A DNA stretch of 64,000 bases from Timaviella obliquedivisa GSE-PSE-MK23-08B (GCA_019358855.1 JAHHII010000003.1:62001-126000); one strand, 5' to 3'. Shown: positions 51,636-61,886, counted from the stretch's first letter. The notes: generated by a model not told the origin, from the sequence alone. Numbers and translations: made by a program.

Positions 51636-52445
51636 TTAATATTCGTAAGGCGCATCTGGCTTAGGAATCTTCGTTAGAGCCGTCGCCATTACCACTAACT
51701 GCCGCTTACCACTTAAAGTCTGAGTTGCCATTTTTCCCTCTACCCGCAGCCATTGATCAGGCGCGTAAGTAGAACGACTTCCCTTCAACTTCACCGGAAT
51801 CCCGATCGGGTAGGCATCTGCCGCACAGCAAGTAATCACAAAGCGAGACAACGTTAAAACATCATCGGGCTGATCCTTGACGTGAATTACAAACCCTTCA
51901 ATCTTTGCTTTTTGATCCTTGTAAGCATCCGGCTCTGGATAAACATTGAGCGTCCGCACCCACTCGGTTAACGTTCGTTCTTCGGGTCTGCTTTTACTGC
52001 GAAACGACTGCGGCTGCGATCGCGTCAACGTCAACGTATCCGTCACGCCTCGGTCAAGTGCAGTCTGGCTGGCAAACGGCTGAGGCGTAAAATTTAGCCC
52101 AAATAACGCCACCCCTAACAGCAATCCACTCCCAAACGGAAACAATGAAAAGTGTGGCATTGCCTCAGCCGCCTGTGCCCGCGCCCGTGCTAATCGTCGA
52201 GAAGAACGATTAAGCGATCGCCCCACCAACTTCACTATCTTATACAATCCCAATCCCATCAAGAAGAATCCTGCGACATAAGCCAGCCACACATAATCAG
52301 GGTGCAGCAACAGATTAATTTCCTTTGTCCAACAAAACTTTAACAGCAGCAAGCTCCAAGTCAGAATGGCAGCAGTATCAAGCAACGCCATCAGGAGCGG
52401 CAAACGAGAGAAACGCGGTAAGCGAGAGGATTCGGTAGGAACCAT
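51636..52445 (-). CDS. TIGR03943/DUF1980 family protein, partner of a YraQ-type permease
   Basis: Protein of 269 residues from the ATG at 52445; the longer ORF overlaps the permease gene and is not favoured. Three or so hydrophobic segments in the first half (LLMALLDTAAILTWSLLLL; YVAGFFLMGLGLY; SGLLLGVALFGLNF) and a soluble C-terminal domain with VIHVKDQPD, the diagnostic FVITCCAADAYPIG and WLRVEGKM. The CC pair may bind a metal. These proteins are regularly encoded next to a DUF318 permease, here seven bases upstream. The substrate of the system is not known. Confidence 0.87.
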   Translation of the reverse strand: MVPTESSRLPRFSRLPLLMALLDTAAILTWSLLLLKFCWTKEINLLLHPDYVWLAYVAGFFLMGLGLYKIVKLVGRSLNRSSRRLARARAQAAEAMPHFSLFPFGSGLLLGVALFGLNFTPQPFASQTALDRGVTDTLTLTRSQPQSFRSKSRPEERTLTEWVRTLNVYPEPDAYKDQKAKIEGFVIHVKDQPDDVLTLSRFVITCCAADAYPIGIPVKLKGSRSTYAPDQWLRVEGKMATQTLSGKRQLVVMATALTKIPKPDAPYEY

Positions 52446-52452
52446 GGATGAA

Positions 52453-53484
52453 TTAGCTAACGTAAAGATTAATGAGTAACGCAACAAGAAATGTTAACAG
52501 CGCTGCCAAAGCAAAAAGATAGAAAATAGCGCGTCCTTTAAACACTGACCAAAGCAAAGCAATATTCTTCAAGTCAATCATTGGACCAAAAATCAGGAAT
52601 GCTAATAGAGACCCACTTGTAAACACAGAAGCAAAAGATAACGCAAAGAAAGCATCTACCGTTGAACAAATAGAGATAATGCAGGCTAGCAACAGCATTG
52701 CCAAAATCGATGTAACATTATCCTGCCCTAAACTTAAAATCACGTCACGCGGTACTGAAACCTGAACGATCGCCGCTATTGCTGATCCAATAACCAAAAT
52801 TCCGCCGAGTTCTCGCAGTTCTAGAACCACGTTATCCAACATCATCTGAAGCCGCACTGGAATTGGCTTCGACAACACCGGATTTGCCACCAAAGCCGCT
52901 GCCTGTAACGGGTCTCCATCTAGCTGGAGCTTACCCGACTGTCCTAAAATAAACGTGCCAGATTGCAATAAGTCTGAAACTGACTCCTTGTCCTTTTTCC
53001 CGCGCCTGCTACGATACCGGGGAACAGGCATTGAACGAGCGATCGCAGGTTGTAATAATGGGCGCAAGTCTTTTTGAGTACTGAACACCCAGCCCACGAC
53101 CGTGGCGATGAGCAGCGAAAAACCCACCCGCATGAATACAATTTCCGGCTGATCTCGGAATGCTGTCCAAGTTGCCCAAAACACAATTGGGTTAACCGTT
53201 GGAGCCGCCAGCAAAAACCCGATCGACATCGAAATAGGCGCACCCTGCACCATCAAACGTCGCGCTACAGGCACATTGCCACACTCGCAAACTGGAAAAA
53301 TAAAGCCAATTAAACTCCCCACAAAAGCGGCAAGTAGAGGATTGCGAGGCACAGATGCAATTAGCTGACGCTCATCTACAAACAACAGCAGCGCACTGGA
53401 GAATAAAACACCTAGCAACAAAAAAGGCATTGCCTCCACTAGCAAGCTGAAAAACAGCGTCAAAACACTATTTAACTGATTCAT
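52453..53484 (-). CDS. YraQ/DUF318 family permease
   Basis: Membrane protein of 343 residues with about eight hydrophobic segments in two halves separated by a basic linker (YRSRRGKKDKESVSD). Family signatures are PVCECGNVPVARRL near residue 65 and CSTVDAFFALSF in the second half. It forms an operon with the TIGR03943 gene seven bases downstream. The conserved Cys motifs suggest a metal or metalloid substrate, but none is proven. Confidence 0.9.
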   Translation of the reverse strand: MNQLNSVLTLFFSLLVEAMPFLLLGVLFSSALLLFVDERQLIASVPRNPLLAAFVGSLIGFIFPVCECGNVPVARRLMVQGAPISMSIGFLLAAPTVNPIVFWATWTAFRDQPEIVFMRVGFSLLIATVVGWVFSTQKDLRPLLQPAIARSMPVPRYRSRRGKKDKESVSDLLQSGTFILGQSGKLQLDGDPLQAAALVANPVLSKPIPVRLQMMLDNVVLELRELGGILVIGSAIAAIVQVSVPRDVILSLGQDNVTSILAMLLLACIISICSTVDAFFALSFASVFTSGSLLAFLIFGPMIDLKNIALLWSVFKGRAIFYLFALAALLTFLVALLINLYVS

Positions 53485-53540
53485 GAGTCAGCGATCGTCT
53501 ATAGAGATTAGGAAAGCGGTTCAGGAAGAACATTCTATAC

Positions 53541-53600
53541 CTCAATGGGGTCAATGATATCAACAATGGGATCAACAACGGGATCAGCAGCAGGATTGAG
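53541..53600. repeat. 12-bp tandem repeats
   Basis: About three and a half imperfect units of the form CAACAATGGGAT / CAACAACGGGAT / CAGCAGCAGGAT. On the minus strand one frame reads VLNPAADPVVDPIVDIIDP to a stop, so it may be the tail of a decayed gene. Confidence 0.5.
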
Positions 53601-53729
53601 AACGACCCATTTTTGGGCATCCTAAACAGTGAAAATGCTCGCTTCAACATCGTAGATGGCGGGTATGGAACGGATTAGCCACAGTTTGGAGGGTAAACTT
53701 TACCTAGAGAAAATACTGAAGCTGAATTA

Positions 53730-54344
53730 GTGCGATTGCTTAAAAAACGCTTGGCTCATCCTGAATGGATTGAAGCGATCGACGCTCAAATCCAAAAAAA
53801 GTTCGTTGAAACCCATGCTATTCTCATTCTCGACATGTCAGGATTCTCCCGTCTTGTCGAAGAATTTTTCATTATCCATACCTTGGCTCAGATTCAACAA
53901 ATGCGAGGAGTGGTCGTTCCTGCTGTTGAAGCCCACCGAGGCGAAATTCTTAAACTAGAAGCAGATAACGTTTACGCTATTTTCCCTCAGGTTCATCAGG
54001 CGGTGGTCGCCGCCACTCAAATGATTCAGCAGCTTGCCCAGGTCGGCATTCACGCCAGCATTGGCATTGGCTATGGCGAACTGATTATGATTGCCAACGA
54101 TAAAGCCTCGCAGGGCAGCAAAGACGCTTTCGGCAATCAAATGAACCTTGCCTCTAAACTGGGTGAAGACCTAGCCAAACCAGACGAAATTCTCTTAACA
54201 GAAGCCGCTTTTCAGCAAATCACTGCTCCCACTGCCCATTGGCAACTCGAAGAAATGCAGGTTTCTAATCTAAAACTTCAAGTCTGGCGATCGCCTCAAC
54301 CGCCACTCACAGGCGGAATTAGCACGACCTCATCCCCTGCTTGA
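53730..54344 (+). CDS. Adenylate/guanylate cyclase-like domain protein
   Basis: Protein of about 204 residues. The class III cyclase fold is visible: ILILDMSGFSRL with the first metal Asp, ILKLEADNVYAIF with the second acidic position, IGIGYGELIMI and FGNQMNLASKLGEDLA. The start is uncertain. GTG at 53730 is used, but the frame is open to a stop at 53694-53696 and has ENTEAELV before it, which looks coding. There is no ATG and no ribosome-binding site, so the 5' end may be damaged. The 3' end overlaps the convergent moaD gene by 49 bp. Confidence 0.72.
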   Translation: MRLLKKRLAHPEWIEAIDAQIQKKFVETHAILILDMSGFSRLVEEFFIIHTLAQIQQMRGVVVPAVEAHRGEILKLEADNVYAIFPQVHQAVVAATQMIQQLAQVGIHASIGIGYGELIMIANDKASQGSKDAFGNQMNLASKLGEDLAKPDEILLTEAAFQQITAPTAHWQLEEMQVSNLKLQVWRSPQPPLTGGISTTSSPA

Positions 54345-54556
54345 AGGATCGTATCCGGCTCAACAAACTGCAAGTTAACGCCAAACCGAGTCGTCGATCG
54401 CCACGGCTCTAGTTCAGGATGCTCGGCAATCAGGCGATCGCATAGTCCCTGTACTGTCGTCCCCATCGGAAATCCCAGGCTCAACTCACTAACCCCATAA
54501 GCCTCTTGGTAAACTGCAAACAACTTTACCGTTACCTGCACCTGCTCCTCAACCAT
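54296..54556 (-). CDS. moaD: Molybdopterin synthase small subunit (MoaD/ThiS family)
   Basis: Protein of 86 residues with a ubiquitin-like fold: VTVKLFAVYQEAYG at the start, GTTVQGLCDRLIAEHP in the middle, and the diagnostic ending LIPPVSGG, whose terminal Gly-Gly is made into the thiocarboxylate that gives sulfur to molybdopterin. No other moa gene is near. ThiS or another sulfur carrier is possible, but length and FAxxxE-type start fit MoaD. Confidence 0.85.
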   Translation of the reverse strand: MVEEQVQVTVKLFAVYQEAYGVSELSLGFPMGTTVQGLCDRLIAEHPELEPWRSTTRFGVNLQFVEPDTILQAGDEVVLIPPVSGG

Positions 54557-54619
54557 CCTGTCCTTTTCTCCTCTGTATACTAAATAGGAATTACCCGCTA
54601 TCCCTTGCCGCTTACAACC

Positions 54620-55006
54620 ATGCTAGGAACCTTTCAACAAAGCCACCTCCGAATCGAAATCAACGCCTCTCACCAAAAAATTGCCGATAGCCTGCTTTGC
54701 CCTGCTCAGTTTCAAAAATGGCTTTTCCCTCAAACCTTCTCGGCAGGCTTACCCGATCGCCTCAAGGCTGGGGTCGCGTACACCAGTTGGCTCGGCCCTA
54801 TTGCGGTTCAGCATCGGGTAGAACTCGCTGATGAGAATGGGCTACGGCTGCTTCTGCACCAAGGCATTGATGGGTTTCATGAGTGGCATTGGGGCGACGG
54901 CTGGGTGCAGTCTTGCCTGGAAGGGGTTTCCTTATTACCGTTAAACCTGGGGCAAACCTTAACCCTCATGCGGCTAAAGCAATTTTTGGCAACTCTGGAT
55001 AACTAG
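54620..55006 (+). CDS. Uncharacterised conserved cyanobacterial protein (possible SRPBCC-like fold)
   Basis: Protein of 128 residues from the ATG at 54620 (MLGTFQQSHLRIEINAS). No motif is decisive. The pattern ALCPAQFQKWLF-type helix near the start (LLCPAQFQKWLFP), alternate strands (RVELADENGLRLLLHQGIDG) and a closing helix (TLTLMRLKQFLATL) are compatible with a START/SRPBCC lipid-binding fold. It is divergent from moaD, 63 bp away. Confidence 0.6.
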   Translation: MLGTFQQSHLRIEINASHQKIADSLLCPAQFQKWLFPQTFSAGLPDRLKAGVAYTSWLGPIAVQHRVELADENGLRLLLHQGIDGFHEWHWGDGWVQSCLEGVSLLPLNLGQTLTLMRLKQFLATLDN

Positions 55007-55199
55007 GACATCTATCAAACTTTGCAATCTCCTCCAGCCCTCTACTTACTTCTTACTTCATTTTTAGAGAAATAAAAGCGAGGTGTATCTTGATAAAAAG
55101 TTAAAACTCTTCAAAATATACGAAATCTAGGCTTCAAAACATTAAACTACGGGAGAGCTACAAAACACTCAACATAAGTAAAAATCTAAAATTATTCCT

Positions 55200-57713
55200 A
55201 TGAGTAGTGATGGCGATTCTCAAAAAGGGTTGATGTGGTCTCTCAAATGGCTTGGAGGCGTTGTGACGGGGCTAGTAGCCTTCATAGGCTTAATTGCAGG
55301 CTTCGTTAAAGCGATCCAAGGGGAGACTGAACTTTATACTCCCCTACTAATCATCATTTTCACTATCACTCTGTCAGTAGTTTGCCTCTATTATGCCTGT
55401 TGGTGGAAGCCTGAGCTAGAGGATAAGGGGTCTATTATTATCCAACTCTCCTCTGATAAGGTAGTCAAAACTCAAGCCGTAAAGGTAAAGCACCGAAAGA
55501 TTGTCCGATCACTGAGTTGGATTGGCGTTATCGTTATTCCACTTTTGGGTATAGCTGGATTTTTCACCTGGCAAAATTATCAAAGTCTCCCACCCCAAAA
55601 GACCATAGTTTTAGTCGCAAACTTTGATGGCCCTGAACCACAGAAATATCGAGTTACGGAAGCAATTTATAACAACTTAGAAACTTCTATACGGGCATAC
55701 GAAAATGCAAAAGTAGAGCGTCTGCCCAAGAGCTTGTCACAACGAGATGAAGCTATATCTGAAGGGAAAAAGAGAAAGGCTACTGTCGTAATCTGGGGCG
55801 ATTATGGTCAAACTTCTGAAGTTGTTCCTGTTAATGCTACATTCACAGTCTTGAGATCTCCTAGCGCTTTTCCTGATTTAGAATTAGCTGCTAACAATCA
55901 GAAGACAAAAGTATCAAAAATAGCTGAATTGAATAATTTTAGGCTTCAGACACGGCTTTCAGAAGAAATGTCTTATCTGACTCTCTTTACTCTCGGCTTA
56001 GTACAATACTCTCTGGAAAAGGATAAAAAGGCGGTCGAGCTTTTCACGAAAGCACTGGAGATTGTCGAAAAAGTTCCTAGTCCGTCGTTGAACAAGAGTT
56101 ATATCTATTTTTATAGAGGCAATTCTCATATTCTGCTGAAAGATATATGTGCTTGCACGCAGAAGGATTATGAACTAGCTATTGAAGACTATGAGAAAGC
56201 TGTACAACTTAGACCTGACTTTACTGATGCTTATATCAGCTTAGGGCTTGCCTATGATAGACATGGCAATGTAGATGAGGCAATCAAAAATTATGATCAA
56301 GCTATTAAGCTTAACCCTAACGAATCGCTAGCTTACAATAACCGGGGCGTTGTTTACGTGCGTCAAGGGAACTACTCAGAAGCGATCGCTAACTACGACA
56401 AGGCCATTAAAAATAGCCCTAACTTTGGGTTAGCATATTTCAACAGAGGACTTGCTTATGCCGACCAGCTTAAATACGAAGAGGCTATTGATAATTACAA
56501 TGAATCGATCAAGATTTTTTCAAGCTCTTTATCGACAGAAGAATTGTCACCACTTTACTATTTTAGAGGAGTGACTTACATTAACCAGGGAAAACAAGAA
56601 CAGGCGATTGAAGACTTTAACACAGTACTCAAGAGCACACCTACCTCCGCTCTTTCTTATGTCTTAAAAGGAGAAGCATATAAACGTTCGGGTAATTATC
56701 AGAACGCATTTTTTAACTACGATAAAGCGATAGAACTGCAACCGAGCTCTTCCATTGCCTACTTTAATAGGGGCAGGGCATTTCTTGATCAGGGTAACTA
56801 TGAAAAAGCTGAACTTGATTTTACAAAAGGACTTCAGCTAAGTCCTAATTCTTCTAATATCTACTATGAACGAGGTTCGATTTATTTTAATAAAGAAAAT
56901 TATGCAGAAGCAATTAAGGATTTCGAGAAAGTGCTTCAACTTGTTCCAAATCATACAGAGAGCTACTTAAGGAGAGGAAAGGCTCATTACTATTTGAAGA
57001 ATTATGCATTAGCCATTCAAGACTTTAGTAAAGCCATCCAGATTGAGCCTGAGCGGTTTGATGGCTATTATGATCGAGGGATGGCCGCCTATGAGCAGAA
57101 GGATTTCAATCAAGTCATTAGGGATTTTCAGAAAGTTTCTCAGTTAAATCCTCTTAATATTACTGCTTATAATTATTTGGGATCTGCTTACCTAAAACAA
57201 GGAAAATATGATCTTGCCGTTGATAACCTAAGCCGAGTTGTTGGGAGTGGTCAAGATGATACACATTTATTCTTTAACCTCGGATATGCTTTTGCTCAAC
57301 TAGGTAGACATGAAGGGGCAGAAAACAACTATCGCAGGGCGATCGATCTTAAGAAAGACTACGCCGAAGCTTATCACAATTTAGGCTTGGTTTACGCTGA
57401 CCAAAAAGAGTATCAGAAAGCAGTCAAAAGCATTCTTTATGCTATTAAACTTAAGCCATCTGCATATATGTACAATAACTTGGGCACGGTTTACGCCGAC
57501 CAAAAACAAGATGAAAAAGCTATTGAAAGTTACAACGAGGCGATTCGACTTGATCCCAGTAGTGATAAAGCATATAGCAATTTAGGACATGCATATCGTA
57601 GGCTTGGTGATATTAATAAAGCTATCCAGAACTTTAAAAAAGCTTTGCAGGTAACAAAAGAGCAGGCTCTGAAACAACGAGTTTTGAAATCACTTCAGGA
57701 GCTTGAGTCTTAG
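55200..57713 (+). CDS. Large membrane-anchored TPR repeat protein
   Basis: Protein of 837 residues. Three hydrophobic segments lie near the N-terminus (LGGVVTGLVAFIGLIAGF; LLIIIFTITLSVVCLYYACWW; IGVIVIPLLGIAGFFTW). A soluble domain of about 130 residues follows (VLVANFDGPEPQKYRVTEAI, TVVIWGDYG), of a type found before TPR arrays. From about residue 258 to the end there are some 16 tetratricopeptide repeats, e.g. AIKNYDQAIKLNPNESLAYN. It is probably a scaffold at the membrane. The gene is single, followed by a convergent gene. Confidence 0.85.
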   Translation: MSSDGDSQKGLMWSLKWLGGVVTGLVAFIGLIAGFVKAIQGETELYTPLLIIIFTITLSVVCLYYACWWKPELEDKGSIIIQLSSDKVVKTQAVKVKHRKIVRSLSWIGVIVIPLLGIAGFFTWQNYQSLPPQKTIVLVANFDGPEPQKYRVTEAIYNNLETSIRAYENAKVERLPKSLSQRDEAISEGKKRKATVVIWGDYGQTSEVVPVNATFTVLRSPSAFPDLELAANNQKTKVSKIAELNNFRLQTRLSEEMSYLTLFTLGLVQYSLEKDKKAVELFTKALEIVEKVPSPSLNKSYIYFYRGNSHILLKDICACTQKDYELAIEDYEKAVQLRPDFTDAYISLGLAYDRHGNVDEAIKNYDQAIKLNPNESLAYNNRGVVYVRQGNYSEAIANYDKAIKNSPNFGLAYFNRGLAYADQLKYEEAIDNYNESIKIFSSSLSTEELSPLYYFRGVTYINQGKQEQAIEDFNTVLKSTPTSALSYVLKGEAYKRSGNYQNAFFNYDKAIELQPSSSIAYFNRGRAFLDQGNYEKAELDFTKGLQLSPNSSNIYYERGSIYFNKENYAEAIKDFEKVLQLVPNHTESYLRRGKAHYYLKNYALAIQDFSKAIQIEPERFDGYYDRGMAAYEQKDFNQVIRDFQKVSQLNPLNITAYNYLGSAYLKQGKYDLAVDNLSRVVGSGQDDTHLFFNLGYAFAQLGRHEGAENNYRRAIDLKKDYAEAYHNLGLVYADQKEYQKAVKSILYAIKLKPSAYMYNNLGTVYADQKQDEKAIESYNEAIRLDPSSDKAYSNLGHAYRRLGDINKAIQNFKKALQVTKEQALKQRVLKSLQELES

Positions 57714-57782
57714 TGGTACTTTTGTTCAGAAGTATCTCGACAGCGCGAATTCATGGAGACACTTTGATAATCTATTGAAAAA

Positions 57783-59102
57783 CTATTGGGCGACATCTGT
57801 GGCAGGAGCGATATCAGCGGCGGTCGCTCTCGGCATTGGCGGTAGAACTGGAGACCACAGGCGATCGACCTGTAAACTTTCAGCAGAGAGCGAGCTAGAT
57901 TGCGGTTGAAAAGTCAGACGAGATGCTGGCGAACTGCTTTCTCGCAATGTATTGTCCTGAACTGGAGCCAAATCCTGCGCGAGTTGAGTTTGCTGCTGAA
58001 GCTGCTGCGTCGAAGCCACCAAACCGCTGAGATTATTCACCAAATTCCGTAAGTTCTCTCGAAACGCCGGATCGCCCGTTAATTCATCCAAATCGGCAGT
58101 AATCTTTTGAGCATTTTGAAACGTCGATCGCGCTGAATCTAGCGTTTGCTGAAGCAACACCACATTTTCGGTGCTGCCCACCGCGCTAGTCAGATTTCGC
58201 AGGTTTGCCGACGCTTCAACCGCGTTTGCCGACAGGGTTTGCAAATTTTCTACCAAATTACTACTGCCGTCTGCGATCGCTGGATCAAAGCTGCCAACTA
58301 GTGATTGCAAGCGAGTGCTCGTTTGATTAATATTATCCAAAGTACTAACCAACGAAGAACGATTAGAAGAAACCAAGCTATTGACCTGAGCCGCTGTTAG
58401 CCCAATTTGCTCAGCCGCCTGCCCTACAGAAGTTGCAGAAGTTGCCGCTGCCGCCGAAATATTGCCCAACTCCTGCTTCACAGACTTCGTTAAAGTGGTG
58501 ACTTCTCCGGTCAACGTGGTCACCCCTGCTGCCGCTTTGGAGCTATTGCGAGTTAGCGCTCGAATTTCTCCAAAAAACTCAGGATTAGAGAATAGATCAG
58601 CAAACTGTACCGTTGTATCAATTAATTTCTTAAAACTGACCCCGATCTGACCTTCTAAACGCGACCCATTACAAACAATTTGCTGATTGTTACAATCTGC
58701 TGCTAAAGGATTAGCCGTCAGGAATGCTGCTGGCACCTCCGATCGCGGAATAATATCAATCGAAGTCTCACCAATCAAACCAGACTGGCTTGCCTCGATC
58801 GCCACATCGCGCGGCATTACCAGTGTCGCTGGAGTAATCTCCACATCCACCTCAACTGCATTAGGCGTTGTCCGAGCCTCCAGCACCCGCCCGACAGGCA
58901 CCCCCCGATAGCGGACGACTGCCCCCGACTGAATCCCGGAAACGTCAGTGAGCCCGCGCGCATCGGAAAACGCAAGCGTCACCTGATAGCTCTGATTAGT
59001 GGGGTTGAAGCCCCGCAGCCACAGCACAATACCCCCAAATAACCCTAGTCCTAGCAGTATCAGTAAGCCGACTGAACCTTCTCGAATTGTCCGCGATCGC
59101 AT
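57783..59102 (-). CDS. MCE/MlaD family lipid-transport protein
   Basis: Protein of 439 residues: an N-terminal membrane anchor (VGLLILLGLGLFGGIVLWL), one MCE domain (about 35-115, with VTLAFSDARGLTDVSGIQSG, VVRYRGVPVGRVLE and GLIGETSIDI), then a long helical region (about 190-380) rich in Ala, Thr, Ser and Asn. In cyanobacteria and plastids (TGD2) such proteins form the periplasmic part of a phospholipid ABC importer. The ATPase gene is 80 bp upstream on the same strand; the permease (MlaE/TGD1) is not in the window. Confidence 0.9.
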   Translation of the reverse strand: MRSRTIREGSVGLLILLGLGLFGGIVLWLRGFNPTNQSYQVTLAFSDARGLTDVSGIQSGAVVRYRGVPVGRVLEARTTPNAVEVDVEITPATLVMPRDVAIEASQSGLIGETSIDIIPRSEVPAAFLTANPLAADCNNQQIVCNGSRLEGQIGVSFKKLIDTTVQFADLFSNPEFFGEIRALTRNSSKAAAGVTTLTGEVTTLTKSVKQELGNISAAAATSATSVGQAAEQIGLTAAQVNSLVSSNRSSLVSTLDNINQTSTRLQSLVGSFDPAIADGSSNLVENLQTLSANAVEASANLRNLTSAVGSTENVVLLQQTLDSARSTFQNAQKITADLDELTGDPAFRENLRNLVNNLSGLVASTQQLQQQTQLAQDLAPVQDNTLRESSSPASRLTFQPQSSSLSAESLQVDRLWSPVLPPMPRATAADIAPATDVAQ

Positions 59103-59182
59103 GATAGTTCCTCACCGCTTTCAAGCTCTACTCAGATTAGCCCAGGTCACTCACCCTCGACAGGTTGTGTGTCTAAGACATC

Positions 59183-59965
59183 CTACCCTAGGGCATGAAT
59201 AGGGCCCTCGACACTACCGCTAAAAAATTGTCTCACCACCGGATGCTTAGTTGTATCAATTTCTGTCACCGACCCTTCCCATTGCACTTTGCCCTGATAG
59301 AGGCAGATCACCCGATCAGCAGTTCGGCGAATCGTGCTGTCTTGGTGAGTCACAATGGCATAGGTGCTACAGCCCCCTCGCGCCTTTTGAAGCTGGCGAA
59401 TTAAATCTTCAATCACGGTTGAAGCGATCGGGTCTAACCCAGCCGTGGGTTCATCATAAAGAATAATTTCAGGACTGTCTGCGGGATTGTCAGGATTATC
59501 CATAATGGCACGCGCAAAACTCACTCGCTTCCGCATCCCACCCGATAGCTCAGCCGGAAAGCGATCGCCCGTCCCCGGCAACCCCACCATCTCCAACTTG
59601 TGTTCTACTAAATCTCGAATTCGCTTAGCAGGCAACCGTGAATGCTGATAAAGCAGAAACCCCACATTCTCATCTACTGTCAACGAATCAAACAGAGCCG
59701 CGTTTTGAAACACCATGCCAATGCCAATAGACTCCTGCTGATCCTCTGCCAACCCTTCTCGGAGTTGCCCCTGCACATAAATTTCTCCTGAATCAGGAGC
59801 TAATAGCCCCGCAATCATCCGCAAAATGGTTGATTTCCCTGTTCCTGATGGACCAATAATGGCGATCGCCTCTCCTCGGTAAATCGTCAGATCCACATTG
59901 TCTAAGACAACATTAGATCCAAAAGATTTACTGACTTTCTTCAGTTGAATAAGTGGCTCAGCCAT
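59183..59965 (-). CDS. ABC transporter ATPase, MlaF/TGD3-like
   Basis: Protein of 260 residues with Walker A GPSGTGKST, Q-loop VFQNAALFDSLTV, signature LSGGMRKRVSFARA and Walker B EIILYDEPTAGLDP, then VTHQDSTIRR. The LSGGMRKR signature and the FDSLTVxENV Q-loop are typical of ATPases working with MCE proteins. It lies 80 bp upstream of the MCE gene and is probably co-transcribed, forming a lipid-trafficking complex at the envelope. Confidence 0.92.
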   Translation of the reverse strand: MAEPLIQLKKVSKSFGSNVVLDNVDLTIYRGEAIAIIGPSGTGKSTILRMIAGLLAPDSGEIYVQGQLREGLAEDQQESIGIGMVFQNAALFDSLTVDENVGFLLYQHSRLPAKRIRDLVEHKLEMVGLPGTGDRFPAELSGGMRKRVSFARAIMDNPDNPADSPEIILYDEPTAGLDPIASTVIEDLIRQLQKARGGCSTYAIVTHQDSTIRRTADRVICLYQGKVQWEGSVTEIDTTKHPVVRQFFSGSVEGPIHALG

Positions 59966-60319
59966 AGAGAGAATTTTCGTTACAAAAATAAAAATTAAGC
60001 TGGATTTGCATCTACAGTTCTAGCTTAGAAGAGCAACCTCAAAATCAGATCCTTTTGAGTGCCAGAAATCGATTTTTGAGTTACTGTCTGCTGCTAAGAG
60101 CAAAACGGGATAACCTAGGTTCAGTTTGTTTACAGGGTGTACGAAAAACAGATAGCGCTTTGTAAAGTAGCTCTTCATCAAAGCCTGTTGCTAGTGTAGT
60201 AAATTTTACGATTAATCTACGTATATACGCGTAGTTTCGAATCAGGGACACGTAGCCTCAATGCGCTTTCAGTGCAGTCTTTCCGAAAATTTGTTCTTCA
60301 CTTTTGCCCCTCATCTAAC
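59966..60319. other. Intergenic region between divergent mlaF-like and yvcK genes
   Basis: No gene seen. At 60217-60234 there is an imperfect palindrome, CTACGTATATACGCGTAG, about 85 bp before the yvcK start, which could be an operator. The ORF of yvcK is open upstream to a GTG at 60272, but the ATG at 60320 is the better start. Confidence 0.4.
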
Positions 60320-61687
60320 ATGTCTATTGGTTTACTCAAACAAGCCCTGCAAGCTCTTAAGCAAGAGTCGCGCTCCCGAACGCCAAATTGGGTAAACCAA
60401 TGGTTCAAATGGTTAGCTCCTGGCTTGTTTGTTAAGCGCTGGCTTCTGATTAGTGCAGCAGGCGTATTGCTGACTGCTCTAGGACTGGCCATTTGGTCAA
60501 ACCTCACCCCGATTTACTACATTAGCCAACTGCTAAGTGACTTGCTCCGTAGCATCACGCAATTAATCCCGAGTTACATTAGTGGGCCCCTGGTTCTTTT
60601 GTTAGGGATTCTCTTTGTTTTTTGGGGTCAAACTCGCAGCTTAGGAGCCATCACCGATGTCCTCATGCCTGAAGGCAACGAAGAATTAGTCGATCGCCTC
60701 CTCACTCATCGCCGTCTCCATCGGGGGCCCAAAATTGTCGTGCTGGGTGGCGGCACCGGGCTTTCTACCTTGCTCCGAGGGCTCAAATGCTACAGCGCCA
60801 ATATTACCGCCATTGTGACTGTGGCTGATGATGGCGGCTCGTCTGGTCGTCTGCGCCGCGAAATCGGTGTCCTTCCCCCTGGCGATATCCGTAACTGCCT
60901 GGCAGCCCTGGCAGATGAAGAAAAGCTTCTAACCGAGCTATTTCAATATCGGTTTCAGGCGGGCGATGGCTTGACAGGACACAGCTTTGGCAACCTGTTT
61001 CTAACTGTCATGAGCGAAATTACAGGGGATCTAGAGCAAGCGATCGCCGCCAGTTCTAAAGTGCTAGCGATCCGAGGGCAAGTCCTCCCTGCCACCCTGA
61101 GCGACATGCGCCTCTGGGCAGACCTTGCCGATGGTAGACGGATTGAAGGCGAATCAAGCATCACTGAAGCCCAAGGTAAAATCGTCCGTCTGGGCTGTAC
61201 TCCTGCCAACCCGATCGCCCTGCCTCGTGCTTTAGATGCGATCGCCGAAGCCGACTACATCATCATTGGCCCTGGCTCTTTGTACACTAGCGTCATCCCT
61301 AACCTGCTAGTGCCCGATATTGCCAAGACGATCGCCCGTAGCAAAGTTCCTCGTCTTTACATTTGCAACATCATGACTCAACCGGGCGAAACCGATGGCT
61401 ACACCGTCTCCGACCATATCCGTAGCATTGATGCTGTCAGCCCTTATAAACTTTTTGATGTTGTTCTTGTCCAAAAAGATTCCCCCTCTCCGTCATCTCT
61501 AATTCACTACGCGCAAGAAAAGTCTCATCCCGTCTACTTTGACCGGGAAGCCGTATCACAATTGGGTAGACGCGCAGTTGTTGCCAATGTCATGGACGAA
61601 GACAAACAGCTACACCTCGTTCGCCACGACTCCGATCGCCTTGCCAGAATCTTGCTGCGTTGGTATGGTCGCATCCAGGGACTGTAA
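60320..61687 (+). CDS. yvcK: YvcK-like gluconeogenesis factor (CofD family)
   Basis: Protein of 455 residues. About 130 N-terminal residues hold two membrane segments ([35 protein letters not shown]), an extension common in cyanobacterial members. Then comes the UPF0052/CofD core: [57 protein letters not shown] and [17 protein letters not shown]. In Bacillus YvcK binds UDP-sugars and affects cell-wall and carbon metabolism. Its nearness to glmM, which makes a UDP-GlcNAc precursor, is consistent with that role. Confidence 0.92.
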   Translation: MSIGLLKQALQALKQESRSRTPNWVNQWFKWLAPGLFVKRWLLISAAGVLLTALGLAIWSNLTPIYYISQLLSDLLRSITQLIPSYISGPLVLLLGILFVFWGQTRSLGAITDVLMPEGNEELVDRLLTHRRLHRGPKIVVLGGGTGLSTLLRGLKCYSANITAIVTVADDGGSSGRLRREIGVLPPGDIRNCLAALADEEKLLTELFQYRFQAGDGLTGHSFGNLFLTVMSEITGDLEQAIAASSKVLAIRGQVLPATLSDMRLWADLADGRRIEGESSITEAQGKIVRLGCTPANPIALPRALDAIAEADYIIIGPGSLYTSVIPNLLVPDIAKTIARSKVPRLYICNIMTQPGETDGYTVSDHIRSIDAVSPYKLFDVVLVQKDSPSPSSLIHYAQEKSHPVYFDREAVSQLGRRAVVANVMDEDKQLHLVRHDSDRLARILLRWYGRIQGL

Positions 61688-61737
61688 ATTTAAGGACTGC
61701 AAATTCAAGGACTGTAGCCATAAAGGCTGTAACCGTG
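61678..61737. repeat. 15-bp tandem repeats after yvcK
   Basis: Four units of about 15 bp beginning at the yvcK stop: GGACTGTAAATTTAA, GGACTGCAAATTCAA, GGACTGTAGCCATAA and a weaker AGGCTGTAACCGTGA. The first unit includes the stop codon of yvcK. Confidence 0.75.
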
Positions 61738-61886
61738 AAAAATTAATTAGAGTGGGGCTAGAAATTAAACTTGAAACAAGATTGAGAGCTTAACTAAAAT
61801 ACCTGATGTAATATCTTCTGTTGGGTCTTAGTCTATTGACCTGCTCTCGATCGCCCTCTTAACCCTGCTCATCCTGAATCCTCCTC

